Shown here: positions 1 to 5,923 of the stretch, one piece after another
Layout: every line of letters starts with the position of its first letter
Numbering within the stretch: the stretch's first letter is position 1
DNA from: an uncultured Pirellulaceae bacterium
Lineage (GTDB): Bacteria > Planctomycetota > Planctomycetia > Pirellulales > Pirellulaceae
NCBI GenBank assembly: GCA_934255105.1
Contig: CAKQNH010000335.1
Location: forward strand, 1-5,973
Direction: 5' to 3'
Length of the DNA: 5,973 nucleotides
Program-made: the position numbers and the translations under genes
The notes under the pieces: model-generated
Databases searched by the model: none
What the model saw: the letters and a program-made list of their open reading frames with translations, nothing else
Told to the model about the DNA's origin: nothing

Positions 1-2
1 GG

Positions 3-746
3 GTATATTACTGCGTCGATGATTTTTCTGTGTGGCCAGGCTTGGACGGCGCTACGTTGGGCCGGATGGAGGACGAGTTGCTGCCAAAGATGGATCGGAT
101 CATTGCCGCGGGTGAATCGCTCGCGGCCAGGATCGCTGCCCGCGGTTTCGAAGCAGAGGTGCTGACGCACGGGGTCGATCTGGATTTTTGGTCGGCGAAA
201 ACGCAGAATCCTACCCAGGCATCTTCATCGCGGATGGCTGGCGACTCACCGCTAGTTTTGTTTTGGGGCGTAGTCGACCGGCGGATGAATGCGGATTGGG
301 TTTTGGCGCTCGCCGATCGGATGAACCACGGTGAGGTCTGGCTGGTTGGCCCGCAACAGAATCCCGACCCTCGGCTCGCGAGCCATCCACGAGTGGTCGT
401 GCCAGGCGCGGTCGCATTCGAAGAACTCCCCAAACTTGCCCAGCGAGCGGATGTCCTGATCATGCCCTATGCGGACCTGCCTGTTACCCGCGCGATGCAA
501 CCACTGAAGCTGAAAGAGTACTTGGCTACCATGCGGCCCGTTGTGGCGGCGACGCTACCAGCAGTTGTAGAGTGGTCCGACTGTCTCGATGCTGTGGACA
601 CGGTCGAAGAGTTCATCGAACGGACACTCGCAAACCTGGAGAATGCCGGGAAATTATCCGCTTCGATGGAAGAATCCCGCCGCCGGCTCTCGGTCGAGAG
701 CTGGAGCAACAAAGCCTTGCGATTTCAACAACTACTCCTCGCCTAA
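3..746 (+). CDS. GT-B glycosyltransferase, C-terminal part (5' end outside window)
   Basis: The reading frame is open from the left edge, so the gene is truncated by the window; 247 residues are visible. A GTG at 30 could be mistaken for a start, but the frame upstream reads VYYCVDDF, continuing into WPGLDG, which looks like the interior of a GT-B glycosyltransferase (a 'YYCVDDF..W' segment in the N-terminal domain). The C-terminal Rossmann-like domain starts near visible residue 84 (LVLFWGVVDRR) and continues through WLVGPQ, FEELPKLAQRADVLIMPY and KLKEYLA (E172 of the visible part), the region that normally binds the nucleotide-sugar donor. Expected role: a cytoplasmic or membrane-associated sugar transferase in surface polysaccharide assembly. 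Acceptor and sugar cannot be told. It ends at TAA 744-746, 12 bp before the next glycosyltransferase, so the two are probably cotranscribed. The fold is well supported; the exact GT family is less certain. Confidence 0.88.
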   Translation, partial: VYYCVDDFSVWPGLDGATLGRMEDELLPKMDRIIAAGESLAARIAARGFEAEVLTHGVDLDFWSAKTQNPTQASSSRMAGDSPLVLFWGVVDRRMNADWVLALADRMNHGEVWLVGPQQNPDPRLASHPRVVVPGAVAFEELPKLAQRADVLIMPYADLPVTRAMQPLKLKEYLATMRPVVAATLPAVVEWSDCLDAVDTVEEFIERTLANLENAGKLSASMEESRRRLSVESWSNKALRFQQLLLA

Positions 747-758
747 GCACCGCTACTT

Positions 759-1898
759 TTGAACTCGACGTTGAAACCTCAGAATCCGCTCGTCATGCAC
801 GCACGCGTTGTCAGTGGTACTGGCGGTGGCCCGGAAAAGACGATCTTGAACTCACCGCGATTCCTAGAGCCGCTGGGATATCGTTCCGTTTGCGTCTATC
901 TGCGTGGTCCTGCGGATTCCGGTTTTGCGGCGATCGAGAATCGTGCCGCTGCCAGCCACGCGCCCCTAATCGCAGTGGACGACTTTGGTGTCTTCGACTG
1001 GCGGATCGTGATACGCCTGCGGGAAATTGTCGCCGAGCACAAGCCCTCGATCTGGCATGGCCATGACTACAAATCCAATTTACTCGGGTTGCTGTTGCAG
1101 CGACATCATCCGATGCGGTTGGTCACGACGGTTCATGGCTGGGTGCAGAAAACGTGGAAAACTCCACTGTACTACTATATCGACCGGCAGTGTCTGCCAC
1201 GCTATGACGATGTCATCTGCGTCTCGCAAGACCTCTACGATGATTGCCTACGTCTGCGCGTGCCGGCCAAGAACCTATCGTTAATTGACAACGCTATTGC
1301 ATTGGACGACTACAAATTGAATCTGACTCGCGAAGAGGCCAAACGAGAATTGGGCGTGCCATCTGAACAGCAGTTGGTGGTCGCAGTGGGCCGACTTTCG
1401 CATGAAAAGGGATTTGACATTTTGATCCAGGCCATGGCGAACCTGATCGAGGCCGGTGCCAACGTGGGCCTGGCGATCGCCGGTGGTGGCACGCAGCGGG
1501 AAGCGCTTGAACGTCTCATCGCCAGCACCGGGCATGCTGATCGGATTCGACTGCTCGGGTTCGTCGGCGATCCACGTACACTCTACCGCGCAGCGGATTT
1601 GTACACGCTCAGCAGTCGACGCGAAGGGTTGCCAAACGTCGTGCTCGAAGCCATGGCGATGGGCGTTCCGGTCGTAGCGACCGAGATAGCAGGCATGCGC
1701 AAACTGATTCAACACAACGTCAATGGGAGTTTGATACCACCCCATGATCTCAATGCGTTGCAAGCCGCCATCGATGAATTGCTCAGTGATGGCGATGCTC
1801 GCCAGCGGCTAAGCGCGGCTGGCAGGTCGACCGTCGAAGAACGCTTCTCCTTCAAGCAACGAATGCGGAAAGTGGCTGCCATCTACGCAGCGAGCTAA
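759..1898 (+). CDS. GT4-like glycosyltransferase
   Basis: A complete GT-B glycosyltransferase of up to 379 residues. The N-terminal domain opens with VMHARVVSGTGGGPEKT, whose glycine-rich loop is typical of GT4 enzymes, followed by WHGHDYKSN and TTVHGWV. The C-terminal domain has AVGRLSHEKGFDILIQA, LAIAGGGTQ, RIRLLGFVGD and the EX7E signature EGLPNVVLE (E289 and E297 counted from 759), then AMGVPVVATEIAG; this half binds the nucleotide-sugar donor in a retaining transferase. No signal peptide or membrane segment is seen. The start is uncertain: TTG 759 and TTG 771 are in frame, and the first ATG is at 795, only about seven residues before the conserved loop. None has a clear Shine-Dalgarno sequence. 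The longest start is used here. It lies 12 bp after the previous glycosyltransferase and 58 bp before the acyltransferase gene, consistent with sequential steps on one glycan. Sugar specificity cannot be read from the sequence. Confidence 0.93.
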   Translation: MNSTLKPQNPLVMHARVVSGTGGGPEKTILNSPRFLEPLGYRSVCVYLRGPADSGFAAIENRAAASHAPLIAVDDFGVFDWRIVIRLREIVAEHKPSIWHGHDYKSNLLGLLLQRHHPMRLVTTVHGWVQKTWKTPLYYYIDRQCLPRYDDVICVSQDLYDDCLRLRVPAKNLSLIDNAIALDDYKLNLTREEAKRELGVPSEQQLVVAVGRLSHEKGFDILIQAMANLIEAGANVGLAIAGGGTQREALERLIASTGHADRIRLLGFVGDPRTLYRAADLYTLSSRREGLPNVVLEAMAMGVPVVATEIAGMRKLIQHNVNGSLIPPHDLNALQAAIDELLSDGDARQRLSAAGRSTVEERFSFKQRMRKVAAIYAAS

Positions 1899-1956
1899 TG
1901 CCCAACCTCCTAAGCTCCCGCAATCGCATCCCCAGAGCCCCATTGGCAACGTCTTA
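1899..1956 (+). other. 58-bp spacer between glycosyltransferase and acyltransferase genes
   Basis: I see no hairpin followed by a T-tract, no recognisable sigma-70 promoter and no Shine-Dalgarno sequence before ATG 1957. The simplest reading is an intra-operon spacer. Confidence 0.45.
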
Positions 1957-4515
1957 ATGGCCGCGCGCCAGGCCTTCGGCCTAGCGGCACTTGCTTGTGC
2001 TACGCTGGTCGTCTTCGGTTCTTGGGCACCGCTGCGCTTCCACCACGCTGATTTCCCTGATGTATGGAAGCTCTATCTTGACGAGGGAAAGGTGCTCTCG
2101 CAGTCCAGGACGGATCTTGTCGCCAATATTCTGCTGGGGATTCCATTTGCGTACGCGTTGATGGGGTTCCTTGCCTCTGACGGCAAGGGTCGCGGGCGAA
2201 CACTCGCCAACGTACTGCTGGTGATGTCCGCATCCGCCTTGCTGGCAGTCTTGGTGGAACTGGGACAGGGTTGGTTCCCTGGCCGGGTCCCGTCGATTCG
2301 TGATTCCATCGCCCAGATCTTCGGGGCAAGCATCGGCTGCGTCACCTGGTGGCTGACCGGCGACCGGATGCTTGGCTTGTTAAACCGCTTGCTTACCGGA
2401 GCGAAGCCGATTTCACGTGCGCAGGCAGCTATTTCGCTGATTGCCATGGGCGTCCTCGTTTGGTCAGTAATGCCGTTCGATGTCTTGGTTTCACCCGTCG
2501 ACATCGCCAAGAAATGGAAGAACGATGGCATCGAGCTGATCCCGTTCACTCGGTCGCATGCCTCCGTCGGTGAATCGGTTTACCAATGGATTGCGAGTGT
2601 TTTTCTGGCGATGCCACTGGGCCTTTGGGCGTCTCAATTTCTTAGGTTATCAGTGCAGCGGTCAACTTCTCTGACTGTAAAAGTTTTGATTGCCGTTGGA
2701 TTGGGGGTATTGCCTGAGGCCTTGCAAATCTCTATTGCCGGCCGAGTTGCGTCGGCTACCGATGCGATATTCGGGGTCATAGGTGCTGGTTTGGGGATCG
2801 CAATAGGGGAGTTGTTATCGAAAAGCATCAAAGGCAGCTCTAAGCCAAAATTGTATCCTCCGATCCGGCAACCCACGTTTTGGTTTTTGGTAATGCTGGT
2901 CTATTTTGGGATCGTTTGCATATTGTCCTGGTATCCTTTCAACTTTGAGACCAACCCCCGTCGCATCCATGAAATTTTGCATGAGTTGGCGGCTAACCCG
3001 GTTTCTGATTATCAAGGATCGAACCTTACGGCGCTGTTCGTGTTCGCGAGGCTGGCGGTGATCACTTCGATCCTGGGCATCCTTGCCGGAATCGGCACGG
3101 GGATGATCCGTCAACCGGCGGCGCGAGTCTTCGTCGCGTGCGCGATGTTTTTTTTGGCTTTTGTTTGTTCGGTTCTGCTGGAGTTGGGACAACTACTGGA
3201 GTCAACGCACTCGGGGGACGGACTGGGTTTGATGATACGCCTGATCGCAATCTGGTGTGGACTGGCACTTGGCGTAATGGTGTGTCGTGGCGGCGGCTTG
3301 TTTTCTGACACGGATGATAGACAGACTCAATCAAAAAGCCCGAATATTTTCGACAACCGAGTTCGTGTGGATTCAGACGTGAGGGCGAAGCATGACGTCT
3401 ATGTTGCAGGCATGGATGGTCTGCGGGCAGTTGCCTGCCTGGCCGTCTTCGGTGTTCACTGGCAACAAATGACCAACGTGGGAGAACGGTGGGGAGCGTT
3501 TGATTTCGCTCAGTTGCTTGACAACGGCAACACGGGGGTCGCGATATTCATGATCCTCAGCGGCTTCCTTTTGGCATTGCCAATTTTTGCAACGCCACTG
3601 CAAGCGCGATCGCGTTTTAGCCTGCGTGATTTCGGACGTCGACGCGTCGCGAAAATCCTGCCCACATACTATCTCTGCTTATTTGGATTGGTCATTGTCA
3701 AAGCACACCTGCAATCCCCTAGACAGTTCGGTGACGTGCTGTTGCATCTGACCTTCCTGCACAATCTGACGCCAAGCACTCTCTACAGCATCAGTCCTCC
3801 GTTCTGGGCACTCGCCCCAGTCATTCAATTCTACGTCCTATTCGCAGTTGTAATCGCCGTGCTGCAATCTGTCGGAAGTCTTTCAGATCGGACCATCCTT
3901 GCAACCTTTGCCGCCATCTGTGTGGTAAGCCAGTTGCTGGTGACCGCATTCACTTTCGCGGCACCATGGGGGGGCTCGAGCGAATATTGGGTGGGCCGCG
4001 ATGCAGTCGGCCTTCAACATAGCCTAGCAAGCCATGTTTGCATTTTTGGATTAGGAATATTCGCAGCCTGGGCTCACCACCACCTGCCGCACGCGGTTAC
4101 CAAGAAAGCAGACACACTGGTGTTGATTTGTACCGCTGCGACACTCCTCATTCTTGCGACCTCACTTGATGCTAAATTACGACTACCCGGGGGCCGGTAT
4201 AATTTCCCAGTTGTTCCGCTGCTGCTGACATCAATCGTGTTGGCAGCACCGCGAGGAGCATTCTCGCGTTGGCTGCTTGAGAGAACGGCGATTCGACGTT
4301 TGGGCGTGATCTCCTACGCATTTTACTTGTTCCATCTGCCGACGATGCAATTGCTAAAGCTGCTAGGGCAGAAGTTGGGCTTTACCACCACCGACCATGC
4401 ATACCTGTTTACTGTTCTGGCGTTCGGCTTGACAGTGATCACGAGCGAACTGGTGTATCGCTTGCTTGAGCGGCCCGTCGCGACTCTGCTGCGCCGTCGC
4501 CCCGCTGCGCAGTGA
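1957..4515 (+). CDS. VanZ-like (three units) / acyltransferase-3 fusion membrane protein
   Basis: An 852-residue polytopic membrane protein, far longer than either family alone. Residues 1 to about 450 hold three VanZ-like units. Each opens with a hydrophobic segment ending in a Pro-Leu/Phe motif (P25, P173, P327) and later carries E-x-x-Q (E101/Q104, E254/Q257, E409/Q412) followed by an Asp and a glycine-rich helix. A polar linker (about 450-480) joins a C-terminal acyltransferase-3 domain: MDGLRAVACLAVFGVHW with R490 and H501 in the R-x10-H arrangement of OafA-type enzymes, GVAIFMILSGF (528-537), FGRRRVAKILPTYY (559-572), and ISYAFYLFHLP (785-795) near the end. Such domains move acyl groups across the membrane onto exported sugars; O-acylation of the locus glycan is inferred. 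The VanZ role is unknown. Start ATG 1957 is the only nearby start codon in frame, with no clear ribosome binding site. No terminator is evident after the stop; an 11-bp direct repeat spans it. Confidence 0.93.
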   Translation: MAARQAFGLAALACATLVVFGSWAPLRFHHADFPDVWKLYLDEGKVLSQSRTDLVANILLGIPFAYALMGFLASDGKGRGRTLANVLLVMSASALLAVLVELGQGWFPGRVPSIRDSIAQIFGASIGCVTWWLTGDRMLGLLNRLLTGAKPISRAQAAISLIAMGVLVWSVMPFDVLVSPVDIAKKWKNDGIELIPFTRSHASVGESVYQWIASVFLAMPLGLWASQFLRLSVQRSTSLTVKVLIAVGLGVLPEALQISIAGRVASATDAIFGVIGAGLGIAIGELLSKSIKGSSKPKLYPPIRQPTFWFLVMLVYFGIVCILSWYPFNFETNPRRIHEILHELAANPVSDYQGSNLTALFVFARLAVITSILGILAGIGTGMIRQPAARVFVACAMFFLAFVCSVLLELGQLLESTHSGDGLGLMIRLIAIWCGLALGVMVCRGGGLFSDTDDRQTQSKSPNIFDNRVRVDSDVRAKHDVYVAGMDGLRAVACLAVFGVHWQQMTNVGERWGAFDFAQLLDNGNTGVAIFMILSGFLLALPIFATPLQARSRFSLRDFGRRRVAKILPTYYLCLFGLVIVKAHLQSPRQFGDVLLHLTFLHNLTPSTLYSISPPFWALAPVIQFYVLFAVVIAVLQSVGSLSDRTILATFAAICVVSQLLVTAFTFAAPWGGSSEYWVGRDAVGLQHSLASHVCIFGLGIFAAWAHHHLPHAVTKKADTLVLICTAATLLILATSLDAKLRLPGGRYNFPVVPLLLTSIVLAAPRGAFSRWLLERTAIRRLGVISYAFYLFHLPTMQLLKLLGQKLGFTTTDHAYLFTVLAFGLTVITSELVYRLLERPVATLLRRRPAAQ

Positions 4516-4524
4516 CTCTGCTGC
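4482..4524. repeat. 11-bp direct repeat GACTCTGCTGC spanning the acyltransferase stop
   Basis: GACTCTGCTGC occurs at 4482-4492, inside the last codons of the acyltransferase gene, and again at 4514-4524, starting within its TGA stop. The copies are 32 bp apart. The second lies exactly where the recognisable acyltransferase reading frame gives way to the epimerase remnant, so it may mark a short-homology recombination junction or a local duplication. An 11-bp match this close could also be chance. Confidence 0.5.
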
Positions 4525-4533
4525 ACAGAAGCG

Positions 4534-4716
4534 CACATCTATTCGTCGGCCGTCAAACCCGTCTTTGGTCCCTTTCGCCCTGGGGACGTTCGCCACTCAC
4601 GAGCCGCAATCGACAAAGCTGCCAAGTTGCTGGGTGACGAGCCAACGCATCGCTTTGCCGAAGGGCTGGCTGTCGTGCTTGCGGAGGCATCGGCGCCGGT
4701 GGGTGTTAGCTCCTGA
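4534..4716 (+). pseudogene. UDP-sugar 4-epimerase-type (WbpP-like) SDR, C-terminal remnant
   Basis: Read in the frame starting at 4534, this stretch encodes VKPVFGPFRPGDVRHS (4552-4599), then AIDKAAKLLG (4606-4635), EPTHRFAEGLAVVLAEA (4639-4689) and a TGA at 4714. This is the characteristic tail of extended SDR enzymes of the UDP-GlcNAc/UDP-glucuronate 4-epimerase group, where family members usually read GDVRHSxADISKAxxLLGYxPTH. Only about the last 60 of some 330 residues remain: the NAD-binding Rossmann fold and the catalytic Tyr-x-x-x-Lys are absent, and no start codon with a signal is seen, so it cannot be functional. Within the remnant the usual Tyr of GYEPTH is Asp, a sign of drift. A sugar-nucleotide epimerase fits the neighbouring polysaccharide genes, suggesting the operon once carried one here, or that a fragment was brought in by recombination. 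The family assignment rests on recalled motifs. Confidence 0.8.
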
Positions 4717-4749
4717 GTTAACGCTAGTTGATGCGCTGTACGCTTTGCC

Positions 4750-4992
4750 GTTGAAGAGACGCATATCACCTTGAAAGACTTCACAATCGCGAGTGCCCAT
4801 TTCGCCGTGAATCGTGGCCAAGATATTCCCTGCGATCAAGTTATGGCATCTACTCGCACTGGCCATGGCAAAGGTCTCCTCCAAGTAGAACTTGCTACGA
4901 AACTCCGCCTCGCGCTCTTGCGCCAAGTATTGTCCGGAAGTCATGCGAGCTTGGGCAACAGAAGTCACGAGCGTCTCCGGGGAAGAAGGCAT
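4750..4992 (-). pseudogene. Uma2-family (DUF820) nuclease, N-terminal remnant
   Basis: On the minus strand an ATG at 4992 opens a frame whose residues 17-79 match the N-terminal half of Uma2-family proteins: MTSGQYLAQEREAEF, then FAMASASRCHNLIAGNILATIH (residues 41-62), then CEVFQGDMRL (70-79). Uma2 proteins are about 190 residues with a PD-(D/E)XK nuclease fold. Family members continue after DMR with a YPDVVV strand and a VEVLSPST segment holding catalytic Asp, Glu and Lys; here neither follows. The frame instead runs through unrelated sequence, antisense to the epimerase remnant, to a stop at 4597. Around 4756 the +1 frame reads VSST, resembling the usual continuation, so a small deletion probably preceded the truncation. 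The remnant is inactive by inference. Uma2 genes occur in many copies in Planctomycetota and Cyanobacteria, and their role is poorly known. Confidence 0.8.
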
Positions 4993-5101
4993 TTAGCTGG
5001 TGCCACATCTGTTCAATATAACGCAACTTGCGTAGCTAGCAATTCTGCATTCGACACCCACGATCAGGTTTCCATGTCGCCGGTGCGCCCTCACAGGCAT
5101 A

Positions 5102-5145
5102 ACCACGAAACACGCGAATGACACGAAAGAATTCACGCTATTCGC
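5102..5145. repeat. CACGAAA-type short interspersed repeat
   Basis: The sequence carries CACGAAA at 5104-5110, the variant CACGCGAA at 5111-5118, CACGAAA again at 5122-5128, and a looser CACGCTATTCGC at 5134-5145, giving a degenerate period of about 9-12 bp. It lies about 110 bp upstream of the start of the Uma2 remnant and on that strand reads TTTCGTG-like. Runs of this kind (CCACGAAACACACGAAA) recur in intergenic regions of planctomycetes and other bacteria as far as I recall; function unknown. Confidence 0.45.
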
Positions 5146-5222
5146 TACTCGCCACCAATATTAGGGCTGCGCACTTGGCTGACTGCTACATTTTCGCAAA
5201 CGCACTCAGCCATCGGCGGTAC

Positions 5223-5290
5223 TGGTACTCGATTAACTGACGGGAGCGAGTACGAGCACGAGTACCATTTCATTGAGTGAGAGTACGGCT
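5223..5290. repeat. GAGTAC-type repeat with 9-bp inverted repeat
   Basis: A perfect 9-bp inverted repeat, TGGTACTCG (5223-5231) and CGAGTACCA (5259-5267), encloses 27 bp. Its right arm is part of a tandem of hexamers CGAGTA, CGAGCA, CGAGTA (5247-5264), and GAGTACGG recurs at 5281-5288. It resembles the GAGTACGAGTACGAG-type runs I recall from intergenic regions of planctomycete genomes. It could be a mobile repeat or simply a degenerate microsatellite. Confidence 0.5.
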
Positions 5291-5405
5291 ATTGGAAAAA
5301 ACGTGGTGGCGTTCAGCGAGAAGTGCTACAAACTTCGCCATAGTGCATGAGCAGCAGAGCTGCTTACTCAGCTAGCCTAAGGTGCAGCCCCGCGAGCTCT
5401 AGCGA

Positions 5406-5427
5406 GCCAAGCGGAATCGAGCTTGGC
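5406..5427. repeat. 7-bp inverted repeat (hairpin)
   Basis: GCCAAGC (5406-5412) and GCTTGGC (5421-5427) are perfect inverted repeats separated by 8 nt. No T-tract follows on either strand, so it is not an intrinsic terminator. Significance unknown. Confidence 0.3.
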
Positions 5428-5446
5428 CGCAGTTAGTATTGCCAGT

Positions 5447-5460
5447 GCCCCGAGCGGGGC
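5447..5460. repeat. GC-rich hairpin
   Basis: GCCCC (5447-5451) pairs with GGGGC (5456-5460) around a GAGC loop. It is short, with no T-tract; a structural curiosity only. Confidence 0.25.
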
Positions 5461-5565
5461 CGACCAACATCGTTCGCCAGAACTAGCTTGCCTGGGGCGC
5501 GGCGAACTTGGCTTGCTGTGGGGTTGTGGCCTGGTAGCGGAAGCAGGGCAAATCATGTCGCTGTC

Positions 5566-5649
5566 TACGAACCAACTCATCACTTCCAAGATGGCTTAGC
5601 CGTGCTATTGGCTTGCTCTCGAACCGCCTCAACTAACGCGAATGCGTAA
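5566..5649 (+). pseudogene. Second epimerase-like C-terminal tail (degenerate)
   Basis: Read from 5566, the plus strand gives YEPTHHFQDGLAVLLA (5566-5613), followed by a nonhomologous tail to TAA at 5647. This aligns without gaps to DEPTHRFAEGLAVVLA in the remnant at 4636-4683, and keeps the Tyr usual in the family's GYEPTH motif. Upstream, no GDVRHS-like segment is recognisable; the codons just before could continue as MSL in a shifted frame, suggesting a 1-nt deletion before the Tyr. The match is short (about 16 residues), so homology is likely but not certain. It would be a second, independently decayed copy of the same SDR epimerase tail or a diverged paralogue. Confidence 0.5.
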
Positions 5650-5861
5650 TGTGGCCCGATGCTCTGTGTCGGTATTGCGTGCTCTACCTCGCAGCTGATC
5701 TAGCCACAAAGCGGTGTTCGCTGATGCCGATTCCCTTCATTGCCAGTGGCTTGACAGTTCGTCAAGTTGCTTTATCGCATGTAGACGCGGGGTGCCGAGG
5801 CAGGGAATAGTTCTTGATAGAGGCGTCAACACAGTACAGTCTCTGTTCTGCTTAATGTCTC
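5650..5861. other. Gene-free stretch before the minus-strand terminator
   Basis: No recognisable protein similarity in any frame. A plus-strand open frame at 5714-5941 runs through the terminator hairpin and is rejected. The only structure seen is an inverted repeat at 5745-5771. Confidence 0.4.
5745..5771 (+). repeat. Inverted repeat, possible RNA stem
   Basis: CTTGAC (5750-5755) and GTCAAG (5761-5766) are perfect inverted repeats around AGTTC. As plus-strand RNA the stem could extend to 11 bp (5745-5771) with three G-U pairs. No T-tract follows, so it is not a standard terminator. It may be coincidental. Confidence 0.25.
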
Positions 5862-5895
5862 AAAAAAAACAGCAACCCAAACTGGGCTGCTGTTT
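5862..5895 (-). terminator. Rho-independent terminator for the minus-strand gene
   Basis: On the minus strand, AAACAGCAGCCCA (5895-5883) and TGGGTTGCTGTTT (5879-5867) form a 13-bp stem with one G-U pair and a 3-nt loop, followed by a run of eight T (5869-5862, the first three within the stem). This is a textbook intrinsic terminator, 29 bp past the stop codon at 5924. The opposite strand has only a short A-rich flank upstream and no U-tract after the stem, so direction is clear. Confidence 0.9.
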
Positions 5896-5899
5896 CGAG

Positions 5900-5917
5900 G
5901 TTAGCGATGTTGCTAAC
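5900..5917. repeat. 6-bp inverted repeat between stop codon and terminator
   Basis: GTTAGC (5900-5905) and GCTAAC (5912-5917) are perfect inverted repeats with a 6-nt spacer, lying between the minus-strand stop codon and the terminator. It may be a second small hairpin in the 3' untranslated region of that transcript. Confidence 0.35.
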
Positions 5918-5923
5918 GGAGAA

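Larger units (their letters stand above)
4993..5565. other. Non-coding decayed stretch
   Basis: No reading frame here resembles a known protein. A minus-strand open frame at 5377-5589 has low-complexity Ala/Ser/Pro-rich content and overlaps the second epimerase-like tail, so I do not call it. The stretch includes what would be the upstream region of the Uma2 remnant, two short repeat clusters (5102-5145 and 5223-5290) and two hairpins (5406-5427 and 5447-5460), listed separately. Confidence 0.5.

Noticed and set aside
8..500. Minus-strand open frames under the first glycosyltransferase
   Set aside because: They are shadows of the real plus-strand frame, which carries conserved glycosyltransferase motifs throughout.
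4466..4774. Plus-strand open frame of 102 codons overlapping the acyltransferase end
   Set aside because: It is the wrong frame over the epimerase remnant, whose correct frame starts near 4534 and shows clear family motifs.
4771..5121. Plus-strand open frame of 116 codons
   Set aside because: It is antisense to the Uma2 remnant, which explains its openness; no protein similarity seen.
5377..5589. Minus-strand open frame of 70 codons
   Set aside because: Its product is low-complexity Ala/Ser/Pro-rich, resembles no family I know, and its start overlaps antisense to the epimerase-like tail at 5566-5649.
5610..5710. tRNA-like pieces on the minus strand (GGTAGAGCAC and GGTTCGAGAGC)
   Set aside because: The D-stem has a mismatch, no anticodon or acceptor stem forms, and the second piece lies inside the epimerase-like tail; coincidence.
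4993..5861. CRISPR array or insertion sequence in the gene-poor stretch
   Set aside because: There are no regularly spaced repeats of 25-40 bp, no transposase similarity, and no paired terminal inverted repeats with target duplications.
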